64,000 nt of DNA from Lewinellaceae bacterium (GTDB lineage Bacteria > Bacteroidota > Bacteroidia > Chitinophagales > Saprospiraceae). The stretch spans positions 124,001-188,000 of the forward strand of contig JACJYA010000010.1 in the NCBI GenBank assembly GCA_020636315.1. Reading direction: 5' to 3'. The position numbers and the translations under genes were made by a program. Within the stretch, counting starts at the first letter, position 1; each line of letters begins with the position of its first letter. Of this stretch, positions 1 through 8,805 are shown in pieces. A model generated the notes under the pieces. It was not told where the DNA came from. It did not search any database and saw only the letters and a program-made list of their open reading frames with translations.

Positions 1-43
1 ACTGCCAAGGTCGCTGCTCCGGGGAGCCCGGAGGATCATTCGC

Positions 44-694
44 TCAGTTTCCAGCCGCGGGGGCATCGGCATCTTTGTTTAGGGCCCATTTATCGATCTC
101 CTGCATGGCGTATTGCCCGTTCTTCCAGCCTTTGAACTCCATCGTGCCCAACCCGTCATAGTACAGGAACCAGTTCTCGATGATGTGCTTGGCGCCATCA
201 TAAGCGATGCTGAAATCCTGGAAATCACTGGCATTCATAACGCGAAGTTTGGGGTCCGCCGGCACAGCGATGATCTTGGTATCTTCCTCCCCTTCGTCCA
301 GTAAGAGCAATGCGGCAATGGGTTTGACCGGAATGACGGTACCGGTGGGCATAGATTCTCCAATGATCAGGATATCGAGTGCATCTCCATCTCCCCCCCT
401 TTCCGGGTCCATGTAAGTGGAAGGGATGAAACCATAATTGCCAGGGTAAGGCAGGAAGTCGATGATCCGGTCCTTGCCGTTGCGCTGGTCAACCAAAAAC
501 TCCTTCTTCTCCTTGTCGTATTCTATTTTGTGGTTCGTTCCCGCCGGGATCTCCACAACGACGTTGATACCCTTTTCCGTGTAGGTGGGCAGATATTCGT
601 AATCTTTTGTGGCTACGGCGCCATCCTTACCACACCCTGTAAGGAACAGCAGGGCCAGGGCGCCAAAAACAAAGGCCAATTGTTGTTTATTCAT
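44..694 (-). CDS. ppa: Exported lipoprotein inorganic pyrophosphatase (family I)
   Basis: Family I soluble pyrophosphatase, which hydrolyses PPi to two phosphates with Mg2+. The N-terminus is a lipoprotein signal with a lipobox (LFLTGC), so the mature enzyme should be lipid-anchored outside the inner membrane rather than cytosolic. The family signature is visible as GDGDALDIL (the three metal aspartates are kept; Ala stands where Pro is usual). KIEYD, NYGFIP and the DTKIIAVPADPK block are also present. The lysine of the usual C-terminal YKD motif appears to be Tyr (YYDGLG). I place the start at ATG 694; the frame also opens with a GTG two codons upstream. A -7/-33 promoter lies just upstream on the same strand. 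Length of about 216 residues fits the family plus signal peptide. Confidence 0.9.
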   Translation of the reverse strand: MNKQQLAFVFGALALLFLTGCGKDGAVATKDYEYLPTYTEKGINVVVEIPAGTNHKIEYDKEKKEFLVDQRNGKDRIIDFLPYPGNYGFIPSTYMDPERGGDGDALDILIIGESMPTGTVIPVKPIAALLLLDEGEEDTKIIAVPADPKLRVMNASDFQDFSIAYDGAKHIIENWFLYYDGLGTMEFKGWKNGQYAMQEIDKWALNKDADAPAAGN

Positions 695-715
695 ATACAC
701 TGATTAATTTCCGAT

Positions 716-747
716 CAAATATAGGCCGGGCAAAAGCAGCAAGCAAA
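716..747 (-). promoter_or_regulatory. Bacteroidota-type promoter of the pyrophosphatase gene
   Basis: On the minus strand a -7 box TATATTTG (716-723) is preceded by TTTG (744-747) at 20-nt spacing, matching the TTTG-N17-23-TAnnTTTG consensus of the main Bacteroidota sigma factor. The -7 box lies 22 nt before ATG 694, supporting that start. Confidence 0.6.
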
Positions 748-830
748 AAAGAAAGAAACTTTTTAACTACATATATTTTTTCCCCGCATAAATACTTGGC
801 CGAGCCACCGCCCGGGTTTATCCTTTTTGT

Positions 831-861
831 TTTGCCAAAAGGCCCCAGAGCTTTATTTTTG
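831..861 (+). promoter_or_regulatory. Bacteroidota-type promoter of the DUF2807 lipoprotein gene
   Basis: TTTG (831-834), 19-nt spacer, TATTTTTG (854-861), then 36 nt to the ATG at 898. It supports starting the gene at 898 rather than at an upstream in-frame ATG at 796, which would lie ahead of the promoter. Confidence 0.55.
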
Positions 862-897
862 ATCCTCAACTTTTGTCATAAAATTCCATATCGCATC

Positions 898-1629
898 ATG
901 AAAAACCTCATTTTCACTTTTTCCACTCTCGTAGCCTTACTGTTTTCATCCTGTATTACCGATTATGACGGCGGCTTCTTTGGAGGAAGCATCAAAGGCG
1001 AAGGGCCGGTTGTCAGCAAGGCCCTGAGCCTGGACGGGTTTACCAAAATCGGCTTGGCTACCTCCGGAGAACTCTATCTCAGCCAGGGAGATTCCTACTC
1101 CGTAAAGGCCGAGGCTCAGCAGAACATTATTGATAACCTGGAAACCAAAGTGGAAGGCGAAACCCTCAAAATCGGTTTTGACAAGTCTGTCAGCAACTAT
1201 AAAAGCCTGAAGTTTTACATCACCATGCCCGCCTTAAAAGGCGTCAGCGTCGCCGGATCAGGCGATGTAGCCGGAGAAACGCCCTTCACCGGCCTGGATG
1301 TAGTAAGCCTCAACATAGCCGGTTCGGGCAACATCAACCTGAACATAGAAGCCAATTCCGTAGAGGCGAGCATTTCCGGGTCCGGAAATGTTGAACTGGA
1401 AGGAGAGGCAGGGAAGGCCGAAGTCAATATCATGGGGTCCGGAAGCGTTGATGCCGCCGGGCTCAAAGCTCAGAAGGCCGATATCAGCATCGCCGGTTCG
1501 GGAGATTGCACCATCGACGCTACCGAACAACTCGACGTCAGCATCGCCGGCTCAGGTGACGTCTTTTATCTCGGCTCTCCGCAGATTGATAAAAGCATTG
1601 CCGGTTCGGGCTCAGTGGAGAGGAAGTGA
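898..1629 (+). CDS. Head-GIN-domain (DUF2807) lipoprotein
   Basis: 243-residue protein with a short signal peptide and lipobox (LLFSSC), so a predicted outer-membrane or periplasmic lipoprotein. The body is a repetitive beta-helix typical of the putative auto-transporter adhesin head GIN domain (DUF2807). A glycine-rich turn (AGSGD, SGSGN, MGSGS) recurs about every 20 residues from residue 110 to the end. Family members are exported in Bacteroidota but have no settled biochemical role; adhesion or a structural role is inference. Start chosen at ATG 898, directly before the signal peptide and downstream of a good -7 box. The gene ends shortly before an inverted repeat that could act as its terminator. 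Confidence 0.85.
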   Translation: MKNLIFTFSTLVALLFSSCITDYDGGFFGGSIKGEGPVVSKALSLDGFTKIGLATSGELYLSQGDSYSVKAEAQQNIIDNLETKVEGETLKIGFDKSVSNYKSLKFYITMPALKGVSVAGSGDVAGETPFTGLDVVSLNIAGSGNINLNIEANSVEASISGSGNVELEGEAGKAEVNIMGSGSVDAAGLKAQKADISIAGSGDCTIDATEQLDVSIAGSGDVFYLGSPQIDKSIAGSGSVERK

Positions 1630-1642
1630 GTGATGGAATCGT

Positions 1643-1703
1643 GGATTCGTGGATTCGGAAATCGTGGGTTCTCGAATTTACGATTTAACGAATCTACGAA
1701 TCC
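1643..1703. repeat. Inverted repeat made of GATTCGTG words
   Basis: GGATTCGTGGATTCG (1643-1657) is matched by CGAATCTACGAATCC (1689-1703), 14 of 15 positions pairing. A second, inner stem AAATCG/CGATTT lies at about 1659-1664 and 1681-1686. It sits 15 nt after the DUF2807 stop. It may end transcription; there is no long T tract. Confidence 0.6.
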
Positions 1704-1720
1704 CGATCTTACGAGCATTT

Positions 1721-1753
1721 TTTGGCATTCAGGAATTTGTAGCCATATATTTG
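1721..1753 (+). promoter_or_regulatory. Bacteroidota-type promoter
   Basis: TTTG (1721-1724), 21-nt spacer, TATATTTG (1746-1753), 20 nt before the ATG at 1773. This is a strong match to the Bacteroidota -33/-7 consensus. Confidence 0.65.
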
Positions 1754-1772
1754 CGGTCAACAAACTGAAATC

Positions 1773-2279
1773 ATGAACAAGATCCAGTGGTTAGCTACCG
1801 CCTTATCCGCTTTTCTTTTTCTGAGTTGCCAGGGAGAATCCTCAACAGGTAAAGAAGATGCCGTTACTGAAAAGAAGCCGCTTAGCGAAGTGCTGCCCGG
1901 CGCCTGGGAATCGGTTTCCATCCGGGTGGAGGTCAACACAGCGGAGAACACAGACAGCAGTTACGTCTTTGAGGTAAAGGAAGAAGAATGGGCCGAGCGC
2001 CTGGCCACCCGGCCTATCCGTTTGTACTTCAGTCCGGATAACAAATACCGGCAGGAATTTATTGCACTCAACGGCGACAACCTGAGCACCACAAAAGGCT
2101 TGTGGAATACTTTCGGCGACACTCTGATGCTGATAGAACCCAATGCCACTTACCAGTACGAAGTTTCCGCCGGGAAAGGGCTGGCAGAATTTCGAACCAT
2201 GATGGATTGGGACGGTGACGGAGAGGACGACGACAGCTACCTCGCCATCCACCGGCAAGTCAGCCGGGCTACCGAATGA
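1773..2279 (+). CDS. Hypothetical lipoprotein
   Basis: 168 residues. The N-terminus is a clear lipoprotein signal (AFLFLSC, lipobox Cys at about residue 19) followed by a Ser/Thr/Lys-rich linker. The remainder is a compact alpha/beta region with acidic stretches (WDGDGEDDD near the C-terminus). The order of conserved-looking blocks (GAWESVS, LYFSPDNKYRQEF, GLWNTFGDTL) resembles the lipocalin-like/DUF4488-type lipoproteins of Bacteroidota, a barrel that may bind a small hydrophobic ligand. That assignment rests on pattern only. It has its own promoter and is followed by a short-period tandem repeat. Confidence 0.75.
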   Translation: MNKIQWLATALSAFLFLSCQGESSTGKEDAVTEKKPLSEVLPGAWESVSIRVEVNTAENTDSSYVFEVKEEEWAERLATRPIRLYFSPDNKYRQEFIALNGDNLSTTKGLWNTFGDTLMLIEPNATYQYEVSAGKGLAEFRTMMDWDGDGEDDDSYLAIHRQVSRATE

Positions 2280-2290
2280 TTGGCATGAAA

Positions 2291-2364
2291 TGGTTTTGTG
2301 GTTTTGTGGTTTTGTGGTTTTATGGTTTGGCGGTTTTGTGGTTTGGCGGTTTTGTGGTTTGGCG
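2291..2364 (+). repeat. Short-period tandem repeat (TGGTTTTG words)
   Basis: About eight imperfect copies of an 8-9-bp word (TGGTTTTGT, TGGTTTGGCGG) in a row, directly after the lipoprotein stop. No complementary arm is visible nearby, so it would not fold into a simple hairpin. Confidence 0.75.
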
Positions 2365-2434
2365 CCAGGCTGAGCTCCTGCCATTTAACACAGTCTCCGT
2401 GTAATTACCTAATGGAGTTGTCCTCTTAAAACCG

Positions 2435-2442
2435 TAGCTTTG
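2435..2442 (+). promoter_or_regulatory. -7 box of the hybrid kinase gene
   Basis: TAGCTTTG matches TAnnTTTG and ends 18 nt before ATG 2461. A TTG lies upstream at 2418-2420, but the spacing is only 14 nt. Its position argues for the ATG start over an in-frame TTG at 2440, which overlaps the box. Confidence 0.45.
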
Positions 2443-2460
2443 GGGAAATCCCCACTTAAA

Positions 2461-5400
2461 ATGAAACGCTTCAAAAAACTGGGTGGATTGCTGTTTTGGT
2501 TAAACCTCTGGGCTACCGCCGCTGCCCAGCTTAATTCACCCGAAGAGGGCCAGCCCCTGATCCGCAACTTTTTCCCCGAAGAGTATCATTCTGATATTAC
2601 CTGCACAAGCCTGCTGCAGGGCCAAAGCGGATTAGTTTACGTAGCTAACGAAAGGGGCGTACTGGAATATGACGGAGCCGGGTGGCGGCTTATTTCGGTG
2701 CCAATCGGCCAGGATGTACGGGCGCTGGCACAAGCCCAAGATGGCCTCATCTATACCGGAGGGCTTAAAAACATGGGCTACCTTTCTCCGAACGACAAAG
2801 GCCAACTGCAATTTCATTCCCTGGTAAACCAATTGCCGGAGGAGCAACGCAATTTCGGTTTTTTCCGGGAAGCACTCTCGACAGGAGATACCGTCTATCT
2901 TCGGGGAGAACAGCTGCTGGTTCAACTGGCCAACCGGCAGGTGTTGAAAACCTGGCCGGTCAATGGTTGGCGGGGCCTGTTCCAACTCAACGGCAAGCTC
3001 TATGTCGATCAGTTGGACCCGGGCTTATGTGTCCTGGAAAAGGGGCACATCAAACTGATTCCGGGAGGAGAACGCTTCGCCCGTACCCACGTTTATGTCA
3101 TGCAGCCTTTGGGCGGTGATATCCTCATCGGCACCATGGACCAGGGATTGATCCGTTACAAGCCTTGGCTTGCAGGCGCAGCTGCCTTTCAACCTTTCCC
3201 GTCTGAACTGAACAGCTATTTCCTCGAACACCAGTGCTATAGTGGACTGCCCCTGCCTGACGGCAGGCTTGCGCTCGGCACCTTTACCGGAGGGTTGGCC
3301 ATTGTGGACAGCCTGGGAAGGCAACAGCAACTTTTTCACCGGTTTCCCGGCCATACGGTCCGGGTAGTAGAGGATATGATGACTGACCGCCAGGGCGCCC
3401 TTTGGTTCACTTCCGAGAACGGAATTTCCCGGGTGGAGATTCACTTGCCTCTCACCTACTGGGGCAAAGAAAAGGGGTTAAGCAGCCGGCTGACCAGCAT
3501 TACCCGCTTCGCCGGCCATCTTTTTATTGCCACTTATAATGGCCTGATGGTATTCAACCCTGAGGAATATCCTGAAGCTCCCTTCCAGCAGTTCGGCCAG
3601 TTGGGAAAGATCATCAATCCAATCCGTTTACTACCCCTTCCTGCCATCGACGGCAAAGAACGCCTGATCATCGGCGGCAGTTCCGGCCTGGCAGAAGTGA
3701 CACAAGGAGAAGGAGGCCAGTGGCAAACCCGCCTGATCGATACGGAACAGAATGCTGAATTCCTTTATCACTTCCCCGCCTACCCCCGGCGCATTTATGT
3801 GCTCAACCGGGTCAACAACCTGGTGCGCACCCTGCAATTGGAAGAAGGACAGTGGGTAGAAGACAGCCGGATCACCATTGAAGGCCCCTCCATCCTGGGT
3901 GCTGACACTGCCGGTAGAGTCTGGGCTGGCACCTATCAGCAGGGGCTGGCCCTTCTGGCTCTCGGCCCTGAAGGAAAGCTGCTGGACAGGCAACCTACCT
4001 ATTACGGTAAGGATAAGGGATTGTCATCCGAAAAATATACCGCTCCTCTTCCACTTTCGGATGGGCTGTATTTCCTTACAGAAGGCTTAGCCAGCAAGTT
4101 CAATGTCCAGGCAGGCCGGTTCGAACCGGCAGCGGAGCTCAATGCCTGGTTAAACGCTTGCGGAGCTAATTTTCTGGAAACCGACAACCAGGGCAACCTG
4201 TTTCTCACCCGGTTTAACGATAACAGCTACTATCCCCTTGGTATGGCCTTTCTTCAAAATCCGGGCGCTCCGTTCGGAGAGGCTTACCAGTTGGACACGT
4301 CTTTCCACAAACGCCTTCCCCAGTCTATTTCCAGTATATTTGCAGACGGCGACAGCATCCTCTGGATAGGGACTAACAATGGGTTGTTCCGCTACAACCG
4401 GAAGCATCCAGCCAATACTCCGTATCCACTAACGGTTTACCTGCGAAAAGTAGCCGCCAACCAGGATTCGGTACTGTTTGGCGGAGCTGTATCCGGAAAG
4501 GGAGAAAATGGGCAGTCTGTCACCTTAACCCAGCCACTGGGTTACCGGTTCAACAACCTTTTTTTCAGCTTCGCCGCCCAGGGTTACGATGATGCCCAGA
4601 AAAATCAGTACAGCTATTCTCTCGAAGGCTTTGACCGAAAATGGAGCCCATGGAGCACACTCAACCAGAAGGAATACACAAATATCCCGCAGGGAGACTA
4701 CACTTTTCGGGTGAAAGCCCGCGACATTTATGGTAATATAAGCCCCGAAGCCAGATTGCAATTCACCATCTCCTCTCCCTGGTGGCGCACGCCTTTCACC
4801 TACCTGGGGTTATCCCTCCTCATTATGACGGTGATTTGGCTGTGGATGCGGCACCGCACCCGCCTGGACCGGCAGAAGCTGGCCCGGCAAAAAGCCCAGC
4901 TCGAAAAAGAAAGAGAGCTGAACGAACGGCTGCGGCACGTCGATCACCTGAAAGACCAGTTTCTCGCCAATACCTCCCATGAACTGCGCACCCCGCTGCA
5001 CGGCATCATTGGCCTGGCGGAATCCCTGGAGGAACGCGAGGAAAGCCCTGATAAGAAGGAGGACATCCAGATGATCATCTCTTCCGGCAAGCGGCTGAGC
5101 AGCCTGGTCAATGATATTCTGGATTTCTCCAGGCTGAAAAACCACGAAATTGAGCTGAAGCCGAGATCCGTTGACATGCATGCACTGGTGGATGTGGTCC
5201 TGCGCATCCACACTCCGTTGGCCCGGGGAAAGGACCTGGCGCTGAAAAACCGGGTTCCGCTGAGGGGAAGTATTGTGCACGGCGATGAAAACCGGTTGAT
5301 GCAGGTAATGCATAACCTTGTTGGCAATGGCATCAAGTTTACCGAGTCGGGACATGTGAGGGTGGCTGCTAAACGAAAAGAAGAATGGCTGGAGGTATCA

Positions 5401-6987
5401 GTGGAAGATACCGGGGTTGGCATACCAGAGACTAAAAAGGAAGCCATCTTCCAGGAATTTGAACAGGCCGATGGGTCCGAAAGGCGATTGTTTACCGGTA
5501 CCGGGCTGGGGTTGAGTGTCAGCAAACGCCTTATTGAAATGCACGGCGGGCAATTGTGGGTAAAAAGTGAGGAAGGCCGGGGTTCCACCTTCTATTTCAC
5601 CCTTCCCCTCAGTATCGAGAAACGGGCTCCGGACATGGCTCCCCCCGAACCAGCCTCGCGCCCGGAGGAATCGCCCCGGGACGCCGGTAAAGCCCGGGCC
5701 CTTCAGATCCAACCACTGATGCTTCTGGACGACGACAGCGAAAAGGTGCGGATCCTCATTGTCGATGATGAACCCATCAACCAACGAGTGCTGACGAACC
5801 ACCTGCGCCAGGAGCAGTATAAAATCATTTCCGCCATGAACGGCCGGGAAGCCCTGCAGGCCATTGATGCAGCAGACCGGCCCTTTGACCTGGTCCTTTT
5901 GGATGTGATGATGCCCCGCATGTCGGGCTACGAAGTGTGCCAGAAGATCCGGGAGCGGCACCTGCCCAGCGAGCTCCCCGTTATCATGGTCACCGCCAAA
6001 AACCAGGTTGCCGACCTGGTAGAGGGGCTGGCGGTAGGCGCGAATGATTACCTGGCTAAGCCATTTACACGGGAAGAATTCCTGGCCCGGGTAAAGACTC
6101 ACCTTTACCTGCACCGCATCAATGCCGCCACCGGCAAGTTCGTCCCCTACGAGTTCCTCCAGGCTCTGGGCCGGGACGCCATCACCGAAGTGCGCCTTGG
6201 CGACCAGGCTTTAAGGGAGGTGACCGTCTTTTTTTCCGATATCCGGGGATACACCACCCTCGCCGAAACAATGAGCCCTACGGACAACTTCCGCTTCGTT
6301 AACGCCCTTAACGGCCGGCTCGGCCCTCACATCCGCAATAACAACGGGTTCATCAATCAGTATCTGGGCGACGCCATCATGGCCATATTCCCTGGCGAAC
6401 CGATGGACGCGGTAACAGCCGCCGTTCAGATGCAGAAAGCATTGCATGAATACAACCACTACCGGAAGGAAAAGCAGCGACGCCCCATCCGCCTGGGCAT
6501 GGGCATCCATACAGGGCCCCTTATCATGGGTATTATCGGCGACAACAAACGCATGGACGCGGCCACCATCGCCGATACCGTAAATACGGCTTCCCGGGTG
6601 GAAAGCCTAACCAAATACTACGGCGCCAATATCCTGCTTACCGAAGAGAGCCTGCAGCGCATCTCTCATAAGGAAGACTGCCTGCTGCGCTACCTGGGTA
6701 AGGTGCAGGTGATCGGTAAGAAAAAACCTTTGGGTATGTACGAATGCTTTAATGGAGACGAGCCCTGGCAACAGCAGCAAAAACAAGAGAGCCTGGCCGA
6801 ATTCCGCGAGGCAGTCGATGCTTATTTCAGCAAAGACTTCTGGGATGCAGGCCATATTCTCGAGGGCCTGCTGAAACGCTACCCCGACGATGGAGCCGTC
6901 CGCTTCTTTCTCAGCGAGGCCCGCCGCCTGGCCAGCGAAGGAGTCCCGGAAGAGTGGACGGGGATTGTAGAGATGAAAAGCAAATAA
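2461..6987 (+). CDS. Hybrid two-component kinase with C-terminal class III nucleotide cyclase
   Basis: 1508 residues. Signal peptide (1-23), a two-component-regulator beta-propeller sensor (about 60-680), a Y_Y_Y domain (about 690-765) and one membrane span (about 780-800) put the sensor in the periplasm. The cytoplasmic part has a HisKA/HATPase_c kinase (HELRTPLHG, phospho-acceptor His840), a receiver (DLVLLDVMMP, Asp1148) and a class III adenylate/guanylate cyclase domain. The cyclase keeps metal aspartates Asp1260 (FFSDIRGYT) and Asp1304 (YLGDAIMAIF) and the Asn1375/Arg1379 pair (VNTASR). The base-recognition positions are unusual: Gln1300 where Lys is common, and Ala1368 where Thr/Asp is common. 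A short TPR-like tail follows. Bacteroidota hybrid kinases of this sensor type usually end in an AraC-type HTH and control polysaccharide use; here the output is a second messenger. Substrate (ATP or GTP) is uncertain. Confidence 0.9.
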   Translation: MKRFKKLGGLLFWLNLWATAAAQLNSPEEGQPLIRNFFPEEYHSDITCTSLLQGQSGLVYVANERGVLEYDGAGWRLISVPIGQDVRALAQAQDGLIYTGGLKNMGYLSPNDKGQLQFHSLVNQLPEEQRNFGFFREALSTGDTVYLRGEQLLVQLANRQVLKTWPVNGWRGLFQLNGKLYVDQLDPGLCVLEKGHIKLIPGGERFARTHVYVMQPLGGDILIGTMDQGLIRYKPWLAGAAAFQPFPSELNSYFLEHQCYSGLPLPDGRLALGTFTGGLAIVDSLGRQQQLFHRFPGHTVRVVEDMMTDRQGALWFTSENGISRVEIHLPLTYWGKEKGLSSRLTSITRFAGHLFIATYNGLMVFNPEEYPEAPFQQFGQLGKIINPIRLLPLPAIDGKERLIIGGSSGLAEVTQGEGGQWQTRLIDTEQNAEFLYHFPAYPRRIYVLNRVNNLVRTLQLEEGQWVEDSRITIEGPSILGADTAGRVWAGTYQQGLALLALGPEGKLLDRQPTYYGKDKGLSSEKYTAPLPLSDGLYFLTEGLASKFNVQAGRFEPAAELNAWLNACGANFLETDNQGNLFLTRFNDNSYYPLGMAFLQNPGAPFGEAYQLDTSFHKRLPQSISSIFADGDSILWIGTNNGLFRYNRKHPANTPYPLTVYLRKVAANQDSVLFGGAVSGKGENGQSVTLTQPLGYRFNNLFFSFAAQGYDDAQKNQYSYSLEGFDRKWSPWSTLNQKEYTNIPQGDYTFRVKARDIYGNISPEARLQFTISSPWWRTPFTYLGLSLLIMTVIWLWMRHRTRLDRQKLARQKAQLEKERELNERLRHVDHLKDQFLANTSHELRTPLHGIIGLAESLEEREESPDKKEDIQMIISSGKRLSSLVNDILDFSRLKNHEIELKPRSVDMHALVDVVLRIHTPLARGKDLALKNRVPLRGSIVHGDENRLMQVMHNLVGNGIKFTESGHVRVAAKRKEEWLEVSVEDTGVGIPETKKEAIFQEFEQADGSERRLFTGTGLGLSVSKRLIEMHGGQLWVKSEEGRGSTFYFTLPLSIEKRAPDMAPPEPASRPEESPRDAGKARALQIQPLMLLDDDSEKVRILIVDDEPINQRVLTNHLRQEQYKIISAMNGREALQAIDAADRPFDLVLLDVMMPRMSGYEVCQKIRERHLPSELPVIMVTAKNQVADLVEGLAVGANDYLAKPFTREEFLARVKTHLYLHRINAATGKFVPYEFLQALGRDAITEVRLGDQALREVTVFFSDIRGYTTLAETMSPTDNFRFVNALNGRLGPHIRNNNGFINQYLGDAIMAIFPGEPMDAVTAAVQMQKALHEYNHYRKEKQRRPIRLGMGIHTGPLIMGIIGDNKRMDAATIADTVNTASRVESLTKYYGANILLTEESLQRISHKEDCLLRYLGKVQVIGKKKPLGMYECFNGDEPWQQQQKQESLAEFREAVDAYFSKDFWDAGHILEGLLKRYPDDGAVRFFLSEARRLASEGVPEEWTGIVEMKSK

Positions 6988-6990
6988 TCA

Positions 6991-7881
6991 TTAAATGGTG
7001 CGAAAATTGATCTCTTCGCCATGGCTCCAGATATAAACCCTGTTTTTCCGGTAATTGATGGAAAACCGGAACTGGCTCAGGAAAGGCATTGCCAGCAACC
7101 CTTCTATGTGCACGTCATCAAGGTGAGAAAGGTCAGTGAATAAAAACCGGGAAGCATGGAGGAGCTTTCCTTCCACCTCAAGGCCATCAACCAGTGCAGA
7201 ATTCTTTTTTTCGGGAATATTGGCCAAACCAAAGATCGTTTCCTCTTTGGCATTTCTTAGGGAACTGGCCGGAAGTTGCCCCATCAGTTTTTCGGAAAGC
7301 AGGTTGGCCGTACCTCCGGTATCCAGGCCGAGATGTACTTTTTTACCTCCGATGCGAGCCTTAATTACCGGTAGTTCATCGCGCATCTGGAAACGGAAAC
7401 TGAACAAGGGAGTTTCCCGTTCATGTATCCAGCTGTTGCGCGGTTCGTAAAGAAGAAGAACCTGATTGCGGCAATCGAACATCACTTCATACTTATTCAG
7501 CACTTCATAACCGATAACGCCCAGTATTTTGCGGTGTGAGGCATTTTCCAGGTGGCTGATGTCCATGGCCAGAGCGTCCATGCCCTCTCTTTCAATACCT
7601 GCCCAGCTGAAGTGGTTCACCTTTACCGGGCGGCCCCGGAAAGCATAACTCTGCTGCGTATTAACCGGCTGTAAACCTTCGACATTCCTGGGGTTAACAA
7701 CCACCATAGGCGAGCCGGTGTCCAGAATGAAACTCCCCGTGTCCCCATTAATAGAGGCACTGACGAGGACAAGCCCGTTCACCAGTTCAAAAGGGATCTT
7801 TACCAGGTTGCTGGATTGGGCGCCCGCAGGTACCGCTCTTCCCAGCAACGACAACATCAACAACACAGCAGTCCGTTTCAT
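6991..7881 (-). CDS. Secreted retropepsin-like aspartic protease
   Basis: 296 residues with a Sec signal peptide (MKRTAVLLMLSLL...). Two aspartic protease signatures are present, FILDTGS (Asp54) and LGLDTGG (Asp187), each followed by a hydrophobic strand. This is the two-lobe arrangement of the clan AA aspartyl proteases common in Bacteroidota. Both catalytic Asp-Thr-Gly triads are intact, so a single chain could be active without dimerising. The start is at ATG 7881, which has GGAAAG just upstream; the frame extends 12 codons further but would bury the signal peptide. It converges with the hybrid kinase gene, the stops being 3 nt apart. Substrate unknown. Confidence 0.85.
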   Translation of the reverse strand: MKRTAVLLMLSLLGRAVPAGAQSSNLVKIPFELVNGLVLVSASINGDTGSFILDTGSPMVVVNPRNVEGLQPVNTQQSYAFRGRPVKVNHFSWAGIEREGMDALAMDISHLENASHRKILGVIGYEVLNKYEVMFDCRNQVLLLYEPRNSWIHERETPLFSFRFQMRDELPVIKARIGGKKVHLGLDTGGTANLLSEKLMGQLPASSLRNAKEETIFGLANIPEKKNSALVDGLEVEGKLLHASRFLFTDLSHLDDVHIEGLLAMPFLSQFRFSINYRKNRVYIWSHGEEINFRTI

Positions 7882-8039
7882 AAGCTTTCCATTTTCCAGG
7901 GCAATCAATTGGCTCAATGCACTAAGTTAACTCTAATTTAAAAATTAATTAACATTGAGTTAACATTAAAACGAAGGAAATTGGAAATTAGTTTGTAAAA
8001 ACGGCTAATGTGTTGTTAATTTCCCGAAATCCGGCCGGC

Positions 8040-8663
8040 TTATTTCTTATCCCGCCTGAAAGCACTGGCCAGGGTGTGAAAAGCTTTGTTGAACTCCTCT
8101 CGCCACTCTTTCCATTCCTCTCCTGCCTCTTGTTGCCACTCACCGGACTGCTCTTTCAGCTTTTCAATCTTTTCCCGGGCTTCTTCGCGGAACTCTTTCC
8201 ACTCTTCCACGGCTTCTTCTGCATAATGGGCGGTAAGAACTTTCAGGTGAGCCTGGAAACGGGCCATTCGGTCCTGAAAATCGTCCATCATGCCGGCGGC
8301 CTTTTCACTTCCCTGTTCTTCGAGCTTTTCGGCTTCTTCCTGCAGCTTATCCATGGTTGCGGAAAGCTCTTCCTCCTGAGATTTGGCATCTTCTTTGGTC
8401 TTTGCCGGGGCCTTCCGCAGTTTTTCCAGAAGCTGATTGAACGCCTGCCTGAACTCCCGGGCCTCTTCACCGATTTCTTCCTCCACTTCCTTAAAACGGC
8501 CCCGGTTGTCATCCATCCAGGTGCTCAGGCGCTTCTTCTGCTCTTCGAGCTTTTCGGCGGCTTCCTTACTTCCCAGATGGAGTTGTAACTGCAATTCTTC
8601 CAGTTCTCTTCTCCAGCTGTGCAAGCGGTCTTCCATTTTTTCTCTGAAGGTCTTTTCTGCCAT
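8040..8663 (-). CDS. Coiled-coil, apolipoprotein-like protein of unknown function
   Basis: 207 residues with no signal peptide or membrane segment. Almost the whole chain is amphipathic helix rich in Glu, Lys and Trp (for example EEWKEWREEFNK near the C-terminus), with repeated E-E-x-x-x-L heptads that predict a long coiled coil or an apolipoprotein/late-embryogenesis-like fold. I do not recognise a named family. Possible roles are a structural or stress protein, but nothing in the context decides this. It is divergent from the PNGase F-like gene, with about 140 nt between the starts. Confidence 0.75.
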   Translation of the reverse strand: MAEKTFREKMEDRLHSWRRELEELQLQLHLGSKEAAEKLEEQKKRLSTWMDDNRGRFKEVEEEIGEEAREFRQAFNQLLEKLRKAPAKTKEDAKSQEEELSATMDKLQEEAEKLEEQGSEKAAGMMDDFQDRMARFQAHLKVLTAHYAEEAVEEWKEFREEAREKIEKLKEQSGEWQQEAGEEWKEWREEFNKAFHTLASAFRRDKK

Positions 8664-8805
8664 AGTTGATCTCTGATTTTGTTATTATTGGTTTCCTGTT
8701 CAATAAACAACGAAAGAGAACCTAAAGTGCGGAATGGAAAAGATTTATCATTCCTTATCTTTACCGCTGTTTTTGATGAATATTAAATAATCAACAAACC
8801 GGAAT

